NCBI GenBank assembly: GCA_963277665.1
Contig: OY728143.1
Span: 1,118,106,110 to 1,118,170,109 of the forward strand
Length of the DNA: 64,000 nucleotides
Direction: 5' to 3'
Origin: Viscum album
Lineage: Eukaryota > Streptophyta > Magnoliopsida > Santalales > Viscaceae
In this document: positions 11,133 to 22,146 of the stretch, piece after piece
Layout of the letters: the number at the start of each line of letters is the position of its first letter
How positions within the stretch are numbered: the first letter of the stretch is position 1
Position numbers and translations under genes: made by a program
Notes under the pieces: model-generated
What the model was told of the DNA's origin: nothing
The model's database searches: none
The model's input: the letters and a program-made list of their open reading frames with translations, nothing else

Positions 11133-13140
11133 GGAGGAGAGGGGCACCTTGGGAAAAACTAAAAATATTATTTTATTATAAAGCCATATTCGGTTTTAAA
11201 TAGCTCCAAATTAATTTATTTCCAAGATAAGGTTGGGATGGGTCGAAATCCTCTCATACAATATAATTTGGACAAGTTTAGTTTACTATTTTAACCTTAT
11301 CATTTAGATTTAACTTTAAGTTAGATAATTTTACTTTTACCGTGTCTTTTTGTGTTCTTACACTATAAGGTTAATAAACTCACTATAACAGGCCAAACGA
11401 ACCCCAAGTTGTTTATTATTAATATATATAACTATATATAAGTCATTTGGCCGAACCTTAAATTTTTAGGAATAAAATAACAATTAATAATATAATATTT
11501 GTTTTAAAAACGTTTTTATGTCAATTTTGACACTATTTAGTAGTTGATTTTTGTGAAAATCATAACAGGATGATTAGTTCTAAAAACGTTAATTAAATCA
11601 ATACTAACATGTCATATTAACCTAGAAAATTAGTGAAATTCATAAAAAGTATCAAATTAAATTTATTTGGGCATTTATAACATTAATTATGTCAATATTT
11701 CATTAATAAGATAATTACTGCATCATCTTTGTGTCATAAATAAATTAACTTATTTAATATCTAAAAATTACAAATAAAATACTATTATGTAGGAAATATT
11801 TTTATATTTCTAATTAATATTTATAGTCGAATTTATCTTATTTATAACCCTATATTAAAAATTATTTACTTATTAAACATTGATTTTAACTATTTTAACC
11901 CTTCTTTAAATAAATTAATAATAAATGTCCTAATCTAATCCAAGTGGTCCTAAATGGTCATATTTTATTCCTATGGTTTTTTTTATCGAATTACACATAT
12001 CCAATAGAATTAGGATATGTGTTAGGGTAATAATAATATCATTTTTAACCTTAATTACCCTATTTACTTTTAAACGTGGTAAATAAAAGTAAAAAGTTAC
12101 TATTCACCAAAAATTATTTTCATCTCATTGAACCACATTTTACTTAATGAAATCAACCGTGTCTCTCAGATTTTTGAAATTCCACTCAAAGAAGTGGTAA
12201 AATTATGTTTTATGTAAATTTGAAAATTCTCTTAGGAGGTGGGTAAAAGACGGTGAAAAGTTCAATAAAATTTTTATATATCTAAAATTATTATAAAATT
12301 ACTCCAATGAATTAAATTGAACTTATATAGGTATTATGTATCAATTTTTTCCTAAAATAAATTTAAATAAAATAAATAATTATTTAAATAAAAAGTTGGT
12401 TTTTAAATAGTAACCCAGTGTTTTCACTATTCATCAAAAATTGAAAGTTTCCAGAAAAATACCAAAAATTAGGCCTAAGCTATTTTTGATATTATGAATT
12501 CAAAAATGATGTCTATTTCACCAAATTCAAAACATATTAGTTGCATTAATTAATTTAAAAATTAATTCCCGTCGTCAAAACAAATAGCATGTTCTTAAGA
12601 GATAATAACTATCAAAAGATTGAAACTTGTTTATGTATGGTTTAAATGTGAAATTACATCCAATGACCAACATTGTATTAAATTGTAAAAATATATTCTA
12701 AATATACTTTAAAACCACTAAAATTAATAATTTATCACTATTAATTATTTTGATTAAAAAAGTTTTTTTTAATTAAAATTTAGTAATTTTCACTATTAAT
12801 TAGAATATGAAAGTTATCCGAAAAGTACCAAAATTTCACCCTAAGCTAATTTCGATATTCTGAATCCAAAAATGAAGTTCATTTTGAAAGATAAATATAA
12901 AATTTCAAAAAGTGGGTATTACTATTCATAACGGCTAGTTCATAATAATATTATAATAATATCTCGTTTAATGAAACTCGGTATTGCGTACTACACACGC
13001 TATTGAGGAAGGTCGCGATTGTGTGTAATGCAAGTCAAGTCAGGTATGCGTGTTGTGCAAGCTCCTTTTGGTGTAGCATACAACACAAGACATTAATTAA
13101 ATTAAAAAGAATATTTTTCATAAAATCTCGGGGTGTTACA

Positions 13141-13156
13141 TTCTACCCCCCTTAAA
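13141..13156 (-). other. Element B polypurine tract
   Basis: Minus strand TTTAAGGGGGGTAGAA, directly followed by the LTR start TGTAACACC. Same arrangement and similar sequence as known Tekay-type elements. Confidence 0.9.
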
Positions 13157-14624
13157 ATGAATTTCACCCTCGAAATTCGTCGGGGTTATAAATGGTTTAC
13201 TACTCAAATGTTTCTTTAATATAAACCCACATCATAAAAATGAATACAAAATCTTGGATTTAAAAACTAATGTATGAAACATAACGGTTACCCAAATTAA
13301 CTCATCACTAGGTTTCCACGTAGGAGAACATAGGTGAAAATATGGATATGGAAGAAAAATATAACCATCATGTTCTGATGGAGAGTGGTAGAGAACATGG
13401 CTATGAAAAATCCAAAAATCACAAAGCCAAAAATTTGTGACGATCTAAGGTACCATATGATTCATCGGATATAAGAGCACTAGGACAACATTTTTGGTTT
13501 TCAACATCATTTCCCTAAAGTTGATGAAATTGGAATTAGAAGAAATACTTTCGTGATTTTGGTACAGTCTCATCATTGGTTGTTCTTTGGAAAATTTCCA
13601 CTTCATCTCTTAAATAAATGAAGTTGAATTTGTCATTCGTGATGTGTTAGCAGATCATGTGATATAATTATGGGTCATTCCATCAGTCTTAAACAAAAGG
13701 TTAGAAAAGTTATCAAAAAATACATAAGTCCATCTATAGTGAGATTAATCATATATGGTTCCTAAAATGGACTTATACTTCATATATCATACTGATTAAT
13801 ATAATAAAACTAGTTTCTACTAAACATGGACTTCTTTTAGGCCAGTGGTAGGCGATAAAGGCCAGTTGCACTTCGGTTTTGGGTTCGATTCCCACAACCT
13901 TGTCCGACGTGATGGGCTGTCGCCTATCCTGCAGGTTGTCCTTTTTCTAAAACTACATTACTATAACATCCCATCAATAATATCGAAAAAACTTATATCC
14001 TTAAACAAAACTAACTTATTTACAACATAATCCATTCCAATCTTTAGGCTTATCCAAAATACTGTTGTCCAATCTCATATTATAGTGAAAATGATTACCA
14101 AAGAGTTCATATAACAAGCATGTTAATACCATCGTTGATCCACATATATCGTGAGATATGTCTTGTTTTTCACATTCCAAACATTCGAAGGCCTTAATCA
14201 TGTATTCTCTTAAAAAATGAATACCCATTGAATCTTAGTGAAAAAATGAGTGTTGTCAAAAGTTAACTCTTTTCACATACCAAAACCTCAAACCATGATA
14301 TAAATATTTCCTTATATCAGTCATGAGCTCACGAATACTTTCAAACATTTCATTTTCTCCTTATCCCTTCATTATGTGCATATTATCTTTTTTACAAAAA
14401 TATCTCAATCACTTTCCATGGTTACTGTTACCATAAAATTATTGAAAACTACAATAGACCAATACATAAATATTCCAATATTCCACGATACTATATACAA
14501 CATTATTTTGGAATCCCATTACATAAACACTTAATCATTCTACCACAAAATTTTCATATTCAACATTACCAATAGTGATCTCATGTGACTTCCCTTTGTC
14601 CTTTTCCGTAAGTGGTTGCTCAAA
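13157..14624 (-). other. Element B non-coding region between gag and 3' LTR
   Basis: About 1.47 kb where pol would be in an autonomous element. No pol motif is found. It contains a tRNA-like block (13827-13942). The final bases before the polypurine tract resemble the degraded end of a Tekay pol gene. The rest is AT-rich sequence in which I see nothing. Confidence 0.7.
13827..13942 (+). repeat. tRNA-like (SINE head-like) block in element B
   Basis: It holds an A-box-like stretch GGCCAGTGGTAGGC (13840-13853) and a near-perfect B box GGTTCGATTCCC (13882-13893), the two internal RNA polymerase III promoter boxes. The reverse strand of 44226-44345 in element C matches it over about 115 bp (shared words ggacttc, agtggtaggc, gattccc, ctgacgtga/ccgacgtga). 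In both elements it lies antisense between gag and the 3' LTR. A full tRNA cloverleaf does not form by eye, so it is not called a tRNA gene. Confidence 0.65.
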
Positions 14625-15650
14625 TCAATCATCACTAACCATTGGATTAGGGCATTTATTAGCATAATGCCCCATTTCCTTGCATTTGAAGCATTGACGT
14701 GTTGGTGGTGCGTTCTCTACAGTCTTTTCTTTATTCACATCATTAGAAACCCTTTTTCCATTACTTCGACACTCAGCTGCTCGATGAACTTCTTTTCCAC
14801 ACTTGAAACATTTTCTAGTCCCTTTAAGACAATCTACACCATGCTTTTTTCCACACTTTGAGCATAAGGAAACATTCATCTTCTTTTCACCATTATTCTG
14901 AGATTTCTCCTTGAACTCCATATTTCGTTTCTTGTCAAAACTATGAGATGGATAAGTAACACCAACTTCCATTTCTACCTTGATAGCACAACACACAATT
15001 TCTTCATAGCTACTGAAGTCTCTTATAGCTAATGCCCTTCGAAGATTTGGTTTTAAGCCACTTAAGAATCGATCAACTTTACTTTCAGGTTGGATGATAA
15101 AGCCAGATGCATACCTTGCAAGCCTTGTAAAATTATCTTTGTATACACCAACAGATTCATCATCCTTTTTCTTTAGTTCAAGAAACTCCTTCTCCATCTT
15201 TGTTCGAAGAATACGAGGGAAGTACTTATTGAAAAATAACTTCTTGAACTCATCCCATTCCATGGACTCTATTTCATCTCTTGGCCTCATATTCTTGATA
15301 ATATTCCACCATTGATCAGCTTCACCTTCCAAACGATATACTGCTAAGATGAATTTATCATGTCCATAACATTGAAGAACTGAAAATATATTTTCAGTGG
15401 TACTGATCCATTGTTCAGCAACAAGTGGCTCAGAAGACCCACTGAAAGAATGTGGACATTGCCTCATAAAGGACTCAATAGAATATTGTTCCCTTATCTG
15501 CTCAATTGGAAGTCCAGAATGATTCATAGCTTGTGTAAGTATAGAAATAAGATTTTTCACTCCATCTCCCATAACATTTGTTTGTTCAGTAGGACAATTA
15601 TTGAGTTTTCCATTGCATTGATCAACACGGTTCCTTCGGGTTCCAGCCAT
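14625..15650 (-). CDS. gag: Gag protein of element B (intact, 341 codons)
   Basis: Gag would form the cytoplasmic virus-like particle that packages retrotransposon RNA. The start ATG at 15650 begins MAGTRRNR and lies about 245 bp inside the PBS. Residues about 60-230 form the retrotransposon gag (PF03732-like) domain: FSGSSEPLVAEQWI, LEGEADQWW, WDEFKKLFFNKYFP, then FLSGLKPNLRRAL. The C-terminus carries zinc knuckles: a variant CX2CX4HX3C (residues 263-274) and two CX2CX4HX4C (281-294 and 320-333). The frame is open over its whole length although the LTRs have diverged, so it may have been kept under selection or could serve in trans. No protease or polymerase follows; pol would have to come from a related element. 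Family assignment is firm; activity is unknown. Confidence 0.92.
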   Translation of the reverse strand: MAGTRRNRVDQCNGKLNNCPTEQTNVMGDGVKNLISILTQAMNHSGLPIEQIREQYSIESFMRQCPHSFSGSSEPLVAEQWISTTENIFSVLQCYGHDKFILAVYRLEGEADQWWNIIKNMRPRDEIESMEWDEFKKLFFNKYFPRILRTKMEKEFLELKKKDDESVGVYKDNFTRLARYASGFIIQPESKVDRFLSGLKPNLRRALAIRDFSSYEEIVCCAIKVEMEVGVTYPSHSFDKKRNMEFKEKSQNNGEKKMNVSLCSKCGKKHGVDCLKGTRKCFKCGKEVHRAAECRSNGKRVSNDVNKEKTVENAPPTRQCFKCKEMGHYANKCPNPMVSDD

Positions 15651-15895
15651 CGTCTAAAACCCAAATAGAATAGTGTGAGAGGCAAAAATCATGCTAGGGA
15701 AAACAACATAATAAAGGGGGAGTACCTTCAATATCTAACATCTTAGGTTTAATTCTAAGATCGTTACCATAATTCTAGGACTATAACCTATACTTATACA
15801 TAACCTTAGAGACATCCCTAGACATACCTTAGAAAAATCTCTAGGGATCTCACTAAATTTCTCGCATCCTAGTTTCCAATAGTTGACTAAACCTT
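15651..15895 (-). other. Element B 5' leader
   Basis: A 245-bp untranslated stretch between PBS and gag start. It contains a short imperfect repeat of ccttagagacatccctagac-like words (15800-15850). No ORF of interest. Confidence 0.6.
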
Positions 15896-15909
15896 TCCTC
15901 TAATACCAA
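15896..15909 (-). other. Element B primer-binding site
   Basis: Minus strand TTGGTATTAGAGG, one base inside the 5' LTR, close to TGGTATCAGAGC, the complement of the 3' end of initiator tRNA-Met, which most plant gypsy elements use. Confidence 0.85.
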
Positions 15910-15910
15910 C

Positions 15911-18900
15911 TATAGAGTCCCGATGCTTGACATACATAGATATTACATTAATTTTGCTGAATACATAACACATAACAAAAACAGACACACAAGGACCATA
16001 ATAGTTTAGTGTCTTTGGAAACTTGGAACGTAATCTTCTAATCGTGGTGAAAGATCTTCAACATCTCCCATAAAGATCTTCCACTTTTTGTTTCCTTACC
16101 TAAAACCTTTCTTTTAATTATGGGAGAAAATAAAACATAAAAAGGGTGAGCTCAAATGCCCAGTAAGGGTAAACAAAAGAAATATCAATCACATCATATT
16201 CATAAGAACATAACATTTTGGAAATCTTAACCTGCAAAGGAGATCAAAATTTCATAACATGGGATAAATCATGGTAGTGAAATGTAATCACAATAATCAT
16301 AACATAAAACATGAAGCTTTGTGGCATACACACATAATCATAGAGACTCATTTCTTATTAGTCAAGACTCATTGCCATGAGTATCTTAGTGGACAAAGTC
16401 CATTTCTGAACCGAGTTCATTCCTCGTTTGAGTCCTGTTTCACTGAACCGGTTTAACCTGCAGTTCCAGCCATGTCTATATCATGAGATATAAAATCTTT
16501 ACCCAATGCATTGGAGGGAGATATAGGTCCCACCCATCTCATAATGATACCATTCTTATGTGTGCCACAAAATCATAAACCATACATCATAGCATAACCC
16601 ATGTAATAAAAATGGGATTCTTAAACATCGTGACATCATAAAACAATTCATATAAGATAAAGGAATTCATAAAAATTAATACATCACAACATAATCAAAT
16701 CAATGTAATAATAGGGATAGAAACAGAACCCTTTATTATCTTAGATGAGAAATAATTTTGATAAAACACTTGAACTCCATTCTTGAGGAAAATATCCTTT
16801 CTACTTCAAAAAAACATTTCTTTTCTTAACATGTCATACAATTATAAACTAAAATAAGTTGATTAAAAATAAGCTTGAAGACTTGTAAAGGAAGCTTTTT
16901 GGAAATAATGTTTTAAAAATCCATTCATGCCGTATAAAAACATTCTTTTCGTACTTTTTCCAGAAAAGTCAAAAAGTACCTCATAAAAGAAAGATTCCTT
17001 ACATACCATGTAGTAAAAGTAAAAATGGGTAAAAAGGAAATTAAAAATACATAAAAACACATTTAGAAAACATGGACTTGGATGATTACAATAACCCCAG
17101 CAAATACTTACGAATAAACAATCTCGGATAAGAATGAGATTGGAAAGGTTATCCATTACCTTAGGTCCAATTTGCATTGTAAGTGTCCGAAACTCCTGTA
17201 TAATGATTTAAATAATGTCATTGACTTATTTCAGAATCATACTCATTGTTATGATATCATATATGGTCATATTCTTAGCTTATTATTAGTAATATTTCAT
17301 TTCTACTTGTTATTCGAGTGTTTATTACTTTTTGTTCTTATGCGTGTTTTGTTGAATAAATTCGTATTCTTCTTTTTAGGTTATAGATCCCTCATTTCCA
17401 GAATTTTATTACTTTAATATATATCATATTTATTCACTCAATTCATTTATGTAATCATTATGCAATGAAAATCATGTAGAACGAGTCACATCACACGTGG
17501 AGATGATATTCCGTACGTACGCACGAGCGATGATATCGTTCCCATGATCATGGAATTGTATTGGAGTGTATGTATACTATTTAATAATCAATATAACTTT
17601 ACAATAATCTTATATATTCATTCTTTACACCATTATACCCATCCAAGTAAGGTGGTGGTGGAAAATAGATTACACCACGACGTGGAGACGGTATTCCGTA
17701 CGTACGCACGTGTAGCGATTTCATTTTCCGTAGGCTGGATAGATGGTGAAATAGGGTTGTTTCATACTTATAATAACATATCAGTATATTAGTGATACTG
17801 ATGTTATTAATTCATAATGAAACAACTAAAGAAGAAGAACTGGAAGAAGAAATAAAGTTGAAAGAATCGGTAACGGACATTACCTCTTCTTTGAAGTGCT
17901 TCTTTTAGACCTCCTTTTAGGGCACTAAAATTGGTCTTTGAAGAAGACCAAGACCTATAGGATGTTTCTACGGAAGTGTAGAGGATAAATTGGCAGGTTT
18001 TTCCGAGCTTGAAGGCTCAAAGTGGTGTGAGGAAGAATGGGATGAGGTTCCCTTTTATAAGGGAGGAGAGGGGCACCTTTGGAAAAACTAAAAATATTAT
18101 TTTATTATAAAGCCATATTCGGTTTTAAATAGATCCAAATTGATTTATTTCTAAGATAAGGTGGGGATGAGTCGAAATCCTCTCATACAATATAATTTGG
18201 ACAAGTTTAAGTTACTATTTTAACCTTATAATTTATATTTTACTTTAAGTTAGATAATTTTACTTTTACCGTGTCTTTTTGTGTTCTTACAATATAAGGT
18301 TAATAAAATTACTATAACAAGACAAATGAAACCCAAGTTGTTTATTATTAATATATATAACCTTATATAAGTCATTTGGCAGAACCATATATTTTTAGGA
18401 ATAAAATAACAATTAATGACATAATATTTGTTTTAAAAATTATTTTATGTCAATTTTGACACTATTTAGTAATTGATTTTTGTGAAAATCATAAAAGAAT
18501 TATTAGTTCGAAAAAATTTAATTACATCAATACTAAAATATCATATTAACCTTGAAAATTAGTGTAATTTATAAAAAGTCTCAAATTACATTTATATGGG
18601 TATTTATAACATTAATTATGTCAATATTTCATTAATAAGATAATTAGTGCATCATCTTTGTGTCATAAATAAATTAAATTATTTAATGTCTAAAAATTAA
18701 AAATAAAATACAATTATATAGGAAATCTTTTTGTCTTTATAATGAATATTTATAGTCTAATTTATCTTATTTATAACTCTATAGTAAAAATTATTTACTT
18801 ATTATTCTTTGATTTTAACTATTTTAACCATTCTTTAAATAAATTAATAATAAATGTCCTAATCTAGTCCAAGTGGGACTAAATAGTCATATGTTATTCC

Positions 18901-20073
18901 TAAGGTTGTTTGTGATCGAATTACACTTATCCAATTGAATTAGGATATGTGTTAGGGTAATAATAATATCATTTTTACCCTTAATTATCCTATTTACTTT
19001 TAACCATGGTAAATAAAAGTAAAAAGTTACTAGTCACCAAAAATTATTTTCATCTCATTGAACCACATTTTACTTATTGACATCAACCTTGTCTTTCTGA
19101 ATTTTTAAATTCCACTCAAAGAAGCGGTAAAATTATGTTTTATGTAAATTTGTAAATTCTCCTCGGAGGTGGGTAAAAGACGGTGAAAAGTTCAATAAAA
19201 TTTTTATATATCTAAAATTATTATAAAATTAATTCAATGAATTACATTGAACTTATATAGGTATTATGTATCAATTTTGACCTAAAATAAATTTAAATAA
19301 AATAAATAATTTTTTAAATAAAAAGTCGGGTTTTAAATAGTAACCGAGTGTTTTCACTATTCATCAAAAATTGAAAGTTTCTAGAAAAATACCAAAAATT
19401 AGGACTATTCTATATTTGATATTATGAATTAAAAAATGATGTCTATTTTACCAAATTGAAAACATATCAGTTGCATTAATTAATTTAAAATTTAATTCCC
19501 GTCGTCAAAACAAATAGCGTGTTCTTAAGAGATAATAACTATCGAAAGATTGACACTTGTTTATGTCTGGTTTAAATGTAAAATTACATCCAATGAACAA
19601 CATTGTATTAAATTGTAAAAATATATTCTAAATATACTTTAAAACCACTCAAATTAATAATTTATCACTATTAATTATTTCGATTAAAAAAGATGTTTTT
19701 AATTAAAATTTACTAATTTTCACCATTCATCAGAATATGAAAGTTATCCGAAGAGTACCAATATTTGACCCTAAGCTAATTTCGATATTCCGAATCCAAA
19801 AATGAAGTCCATTTTGAAAGATAAAATTTATAAAATTTAAAAAAGTGGGTATTACTATTCATAACGGCTAGTTCATAATAATATTATAATAATATCTCGT
19901 TTAGTGAAACTCGATATTGCATACTACACACTCTTTCGAGGAAGGTTGCGATTGCGTGTAATGATAGGAAAGTCAGGGATGTGTGTTGTGAAAGCTTCTT
20001 TTGGTGTAGCATATAACACAAGACATTAATGAAATTAAAAAAAATATTTTTCATAAAATCTCGGGGTGTTACA
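15911..20073 (-). repeat. Element B 5' LTR
   Basis: 4163 bp, pair of 8981-13140. The minus-strand start TGTAACACCCCGAG is at 20073 and the end is CTCTATA at 15911 (canonical CA changed to TA). TATA box at 18052-18061; paired palindromic motifs near 17503 and 17688; antisense ORFs inside are not genes. Confidence 0.95.
18052..18061 (-). promoter_or_regulatory. TATA box of element B 5' LTR
   Basis: CTTATAAAAG on the minus strand, the promoter that would drive the B gag transcript, with the RNA start expected some 30 bp downstream near 18020. Same sequence as in the 3' LTR. Confidence 0.65.
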
Positions 20074-20078
20074 AAAAC
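20074..20078. other. Element B target-site duplication, right copy
   Basis: AAAAC, identical to 8976-8980. Confidence 0.95.
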
Positions 20079-22146
20079 ACTCTTGAATGGGATGCCCCAA
20101 CATCTGATGAAAGGGGAAATAGTTGGGATGGTCTTCATCTACTTCCTTGTTCGGCCTTTTGGGCCTTGGAAATTGAACCAAATTATTTTCCAAATCCGAA
20201 ATGAAGTAACCAGGAACTTTTTCATTCCAGAAAGAGTAAACTATGCTCTTCAAATCCTCAAATTGTTTCCATCTTTCATCTCTTTGATCATCTTGACGAA
20301 ACGTTCTATGTTTCTGATGCTCAGAAGGTGGAGCCCTTTGGGAAGACGAAGGTTTTGAAGTGGAAGTAGGTACAGGTTCTTGTTTAAGCATAACTATAGC
20401 AGTCTCTGCTATACCCATTCTCCTTCTTGGAGATGATAGAATTACATGGGTTTTATCCTTAGTCTTCATAAGAGAGTCTTCAATCTTATGAACGATCGAA
20501 GTAAGGTCTCAAAACCCTCCTGTGTATTTCACAGGGATCAACGGCATGCACAACTCATCACACAAATTTTCCACACAGATTGACTACAATTCTTCTTGAG
20601 GGAGTGCTAAGATTAGGGAATATGTTAATCACTTCTAGCGAGCAATGAAATCTGAAACCCTTTCATTCTCCCTTTGCTTAAAGTTTGTAAGATCAAAAAC
20701 TGTTGTCTTTGGAAATGTTGAGCTGAATTGAAGAAGGAATCGTGGATGAAGATCTTCCCACCTAGTAATTTACCGGGATAACAAGCTTGTATACCAGACA
20801 AAAGCAGGCCCCTGTAATGACTATACAATGCACCTGAGCTTAACTACTTCTTGTTGCTGAGGGGTTCTCATCATAGGATCAAAATGAGAAACAAAATGAG
20901 TTAAGTGTTGCTATGGGTCTCCCGAACCATTAAATATTGTGAATGTGGGACTTGAAAAATTTTATGGGGGAGGAATTGCATCATCCCATTAAGGTTACAC
21001 TCTCTTTTATGGTTGAATTTGAGCACCTTTTCCATCCATAGATTCTAACCAAGCTATTAATGACTCAATAATAGTTATTAACTTTTGAGAAACATCCGGT
21101 TGAGCTTGGACTTGAGCAGTTGCAACCACTAGAGCTTGGATAGGTGTGGTGGCTGGTACTGCAACTTATGGTAGCAGCGCCGATTGTTTTTGCACATGAC
21201 CCATAGTATTAGACCTGTGAGGGTGTACTGATAGAGGAGGATATTCTTGATCCATCTCACTAGCCGTAACAAATTCCCTTGGCTGACTGACTCCAGCACG
21301 ATTAGGAGGAAGACTACCATGAAGTAGTTCTGCATTCTACATCCTTAATTCCTTCATTTCTTCCTCTTGTTGTCAAAATATTTTCTCTAATCAGAGAGAT
21401 TGGCCTTCTCCAGAGGAAGGGTGGTACATAACCCGATTCTTTCCTTTCCCCTTGTTGGATCCCTTTTAGAGAGGGGGAAGTTGGTTACTTGAAGGATTAC
21501 CTAGATTCTGGGTAAGCCTTTGATTCTGTGTACGCACACCTTCTTCCTTTGTGTCTGTGTGTACAAATTCTTGGGTAGGTACCTCTTCATATAATCCCTC
21601 TGAGTGAGCCTCATGTTCTAGAGGATCTTCAACAATGGCATTGATGAAATAAATTGATGTATAATGCATTGCATCCCTTCTATCGACATTTTTGATATAT
21701 TGTCTTTCTCCATGTCCTTGATGAGACATTTCCTTTTGTTGATTCGATTCCTTAGAAACTTCTTGACGAACCTTTATTTGGAGAGAATCTCCTAATAATT
21801 CGGCTCTTCGTTCCTGTTGGGGATTATTCCCTAATCGAGAGAAGATAGAATTTCTCTGAGAAAGAGATTGAGGATTTGAAAAATTCCCTAGTCCTGTGGA
21901 TTGGGGCTGTTCCTGCTGTTCCTGCTCAACTCGACGAATCCTATTTGTAGATTCCGAGGGTTGGATTAAAAGAGTCCTGAGTCTGGCAAGCTGGGGTGGT
22001 TCTTGAGCTGCTACATTTGAGAATTTCTTAAAATCTCTCCGGATCTTGCAAGCTTTAGTCCGGAAATTGACTGGATGCATCAACCTATATCCACTCAAAT
22101 CACCTGGATCAAAAGACCATTGGAATATTTTTGACACTTCTGTCAC
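20079..22146 (-). pseudogene. gag: Element A gag, 5' part (broken by stops and by element B)
   Basis: A 226-codon open stretch (22146-21466, glutamine- and arginine-rich) leads into a stop-ridden gag core. Motifs seen: FNGSGDP near 20930, AFVWYTSLL-like near 20800, the block WEDLHPRFLLQFSS near 20750, then NFKQRENERVSDFIAR near 20650. It ends with FHQMLGHPIQECF at the junction with element B, the Tat-type histidine/cysteine finger that normally has an upstream cysteine. The frame continues at 8975 (VFKDLL). The core would have built the particle. Stops near 21465 and 20640 and frame changes make it non-functional. Confidence 0.82.

Larger units (their letters stand above)
8981..13140 (-). repeat. 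Element B 3' LTR
   Basis: 4160 bp, direct repeat of 15911-20073. Minus-strand start TGTAACACCCCGAG at 13140, end ...CTCTTCA at 8981. It carries the TATA-type promoter motif at 11123-11132, the paired CGTACGTACG motifs (about 10568-10600 and 10756-10785) and, near its end, the Tekay-type motif CTTACTGAGCATTTGAGATC (about 9212-9231). Small ORFs inside are not genes. Confidence 0.95.
8981..20073 (-). mobile_element. Element B: gag-only long-LTR retrotransposon nested in element A
   Basis: An 11.1-kb element on the minus strand with two LTRs of about 4.16 kb and a 2.77-kb internal part that holds only gag. LTR ends are TGTAACACCCC and, in the left copy, CTTCA; the target duplication AAAAC is perfect. 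The PBS fits initiator tRNA-Met and the polypurine tract is clear. The internal end reads like the 3' end of Tekay-type elements (a degraded gaggGTGAAATTC stretch, then the G-run, then TGTAACACC), which suggests a Tekay chromovirus that lost pol. Elements with gag but no pol are called TR-GAG. LTRs differ by roughly 7-10% where I compared them, so the insertion is old although gag is still open. Confidence 0.9.

Noticed and set aside
13840..13910. Possible genuine tRNA gene (A and B boxes)
   Set aside because: The acceptor stem and anticodon arm could not be paired, and the same block occurs in the same place of two related retroelements, so it is a tRNA-derived repeat at best.
14616..15668. 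Plus-strand ORFs at 14616-14861, 15094-15315 and 15411-15668
   Set aside because: They are antisense shadows of the intact B gag, which has clear domains on the minus strand.
16863..17792. ORFs of 81-104 codons in the B LTR, also seen near 9933-10866 in the other LTR
   Set aside because: They are not consistently open in both LTRs, have no domain, and lie in AT-rich non-coding LTR sequence.
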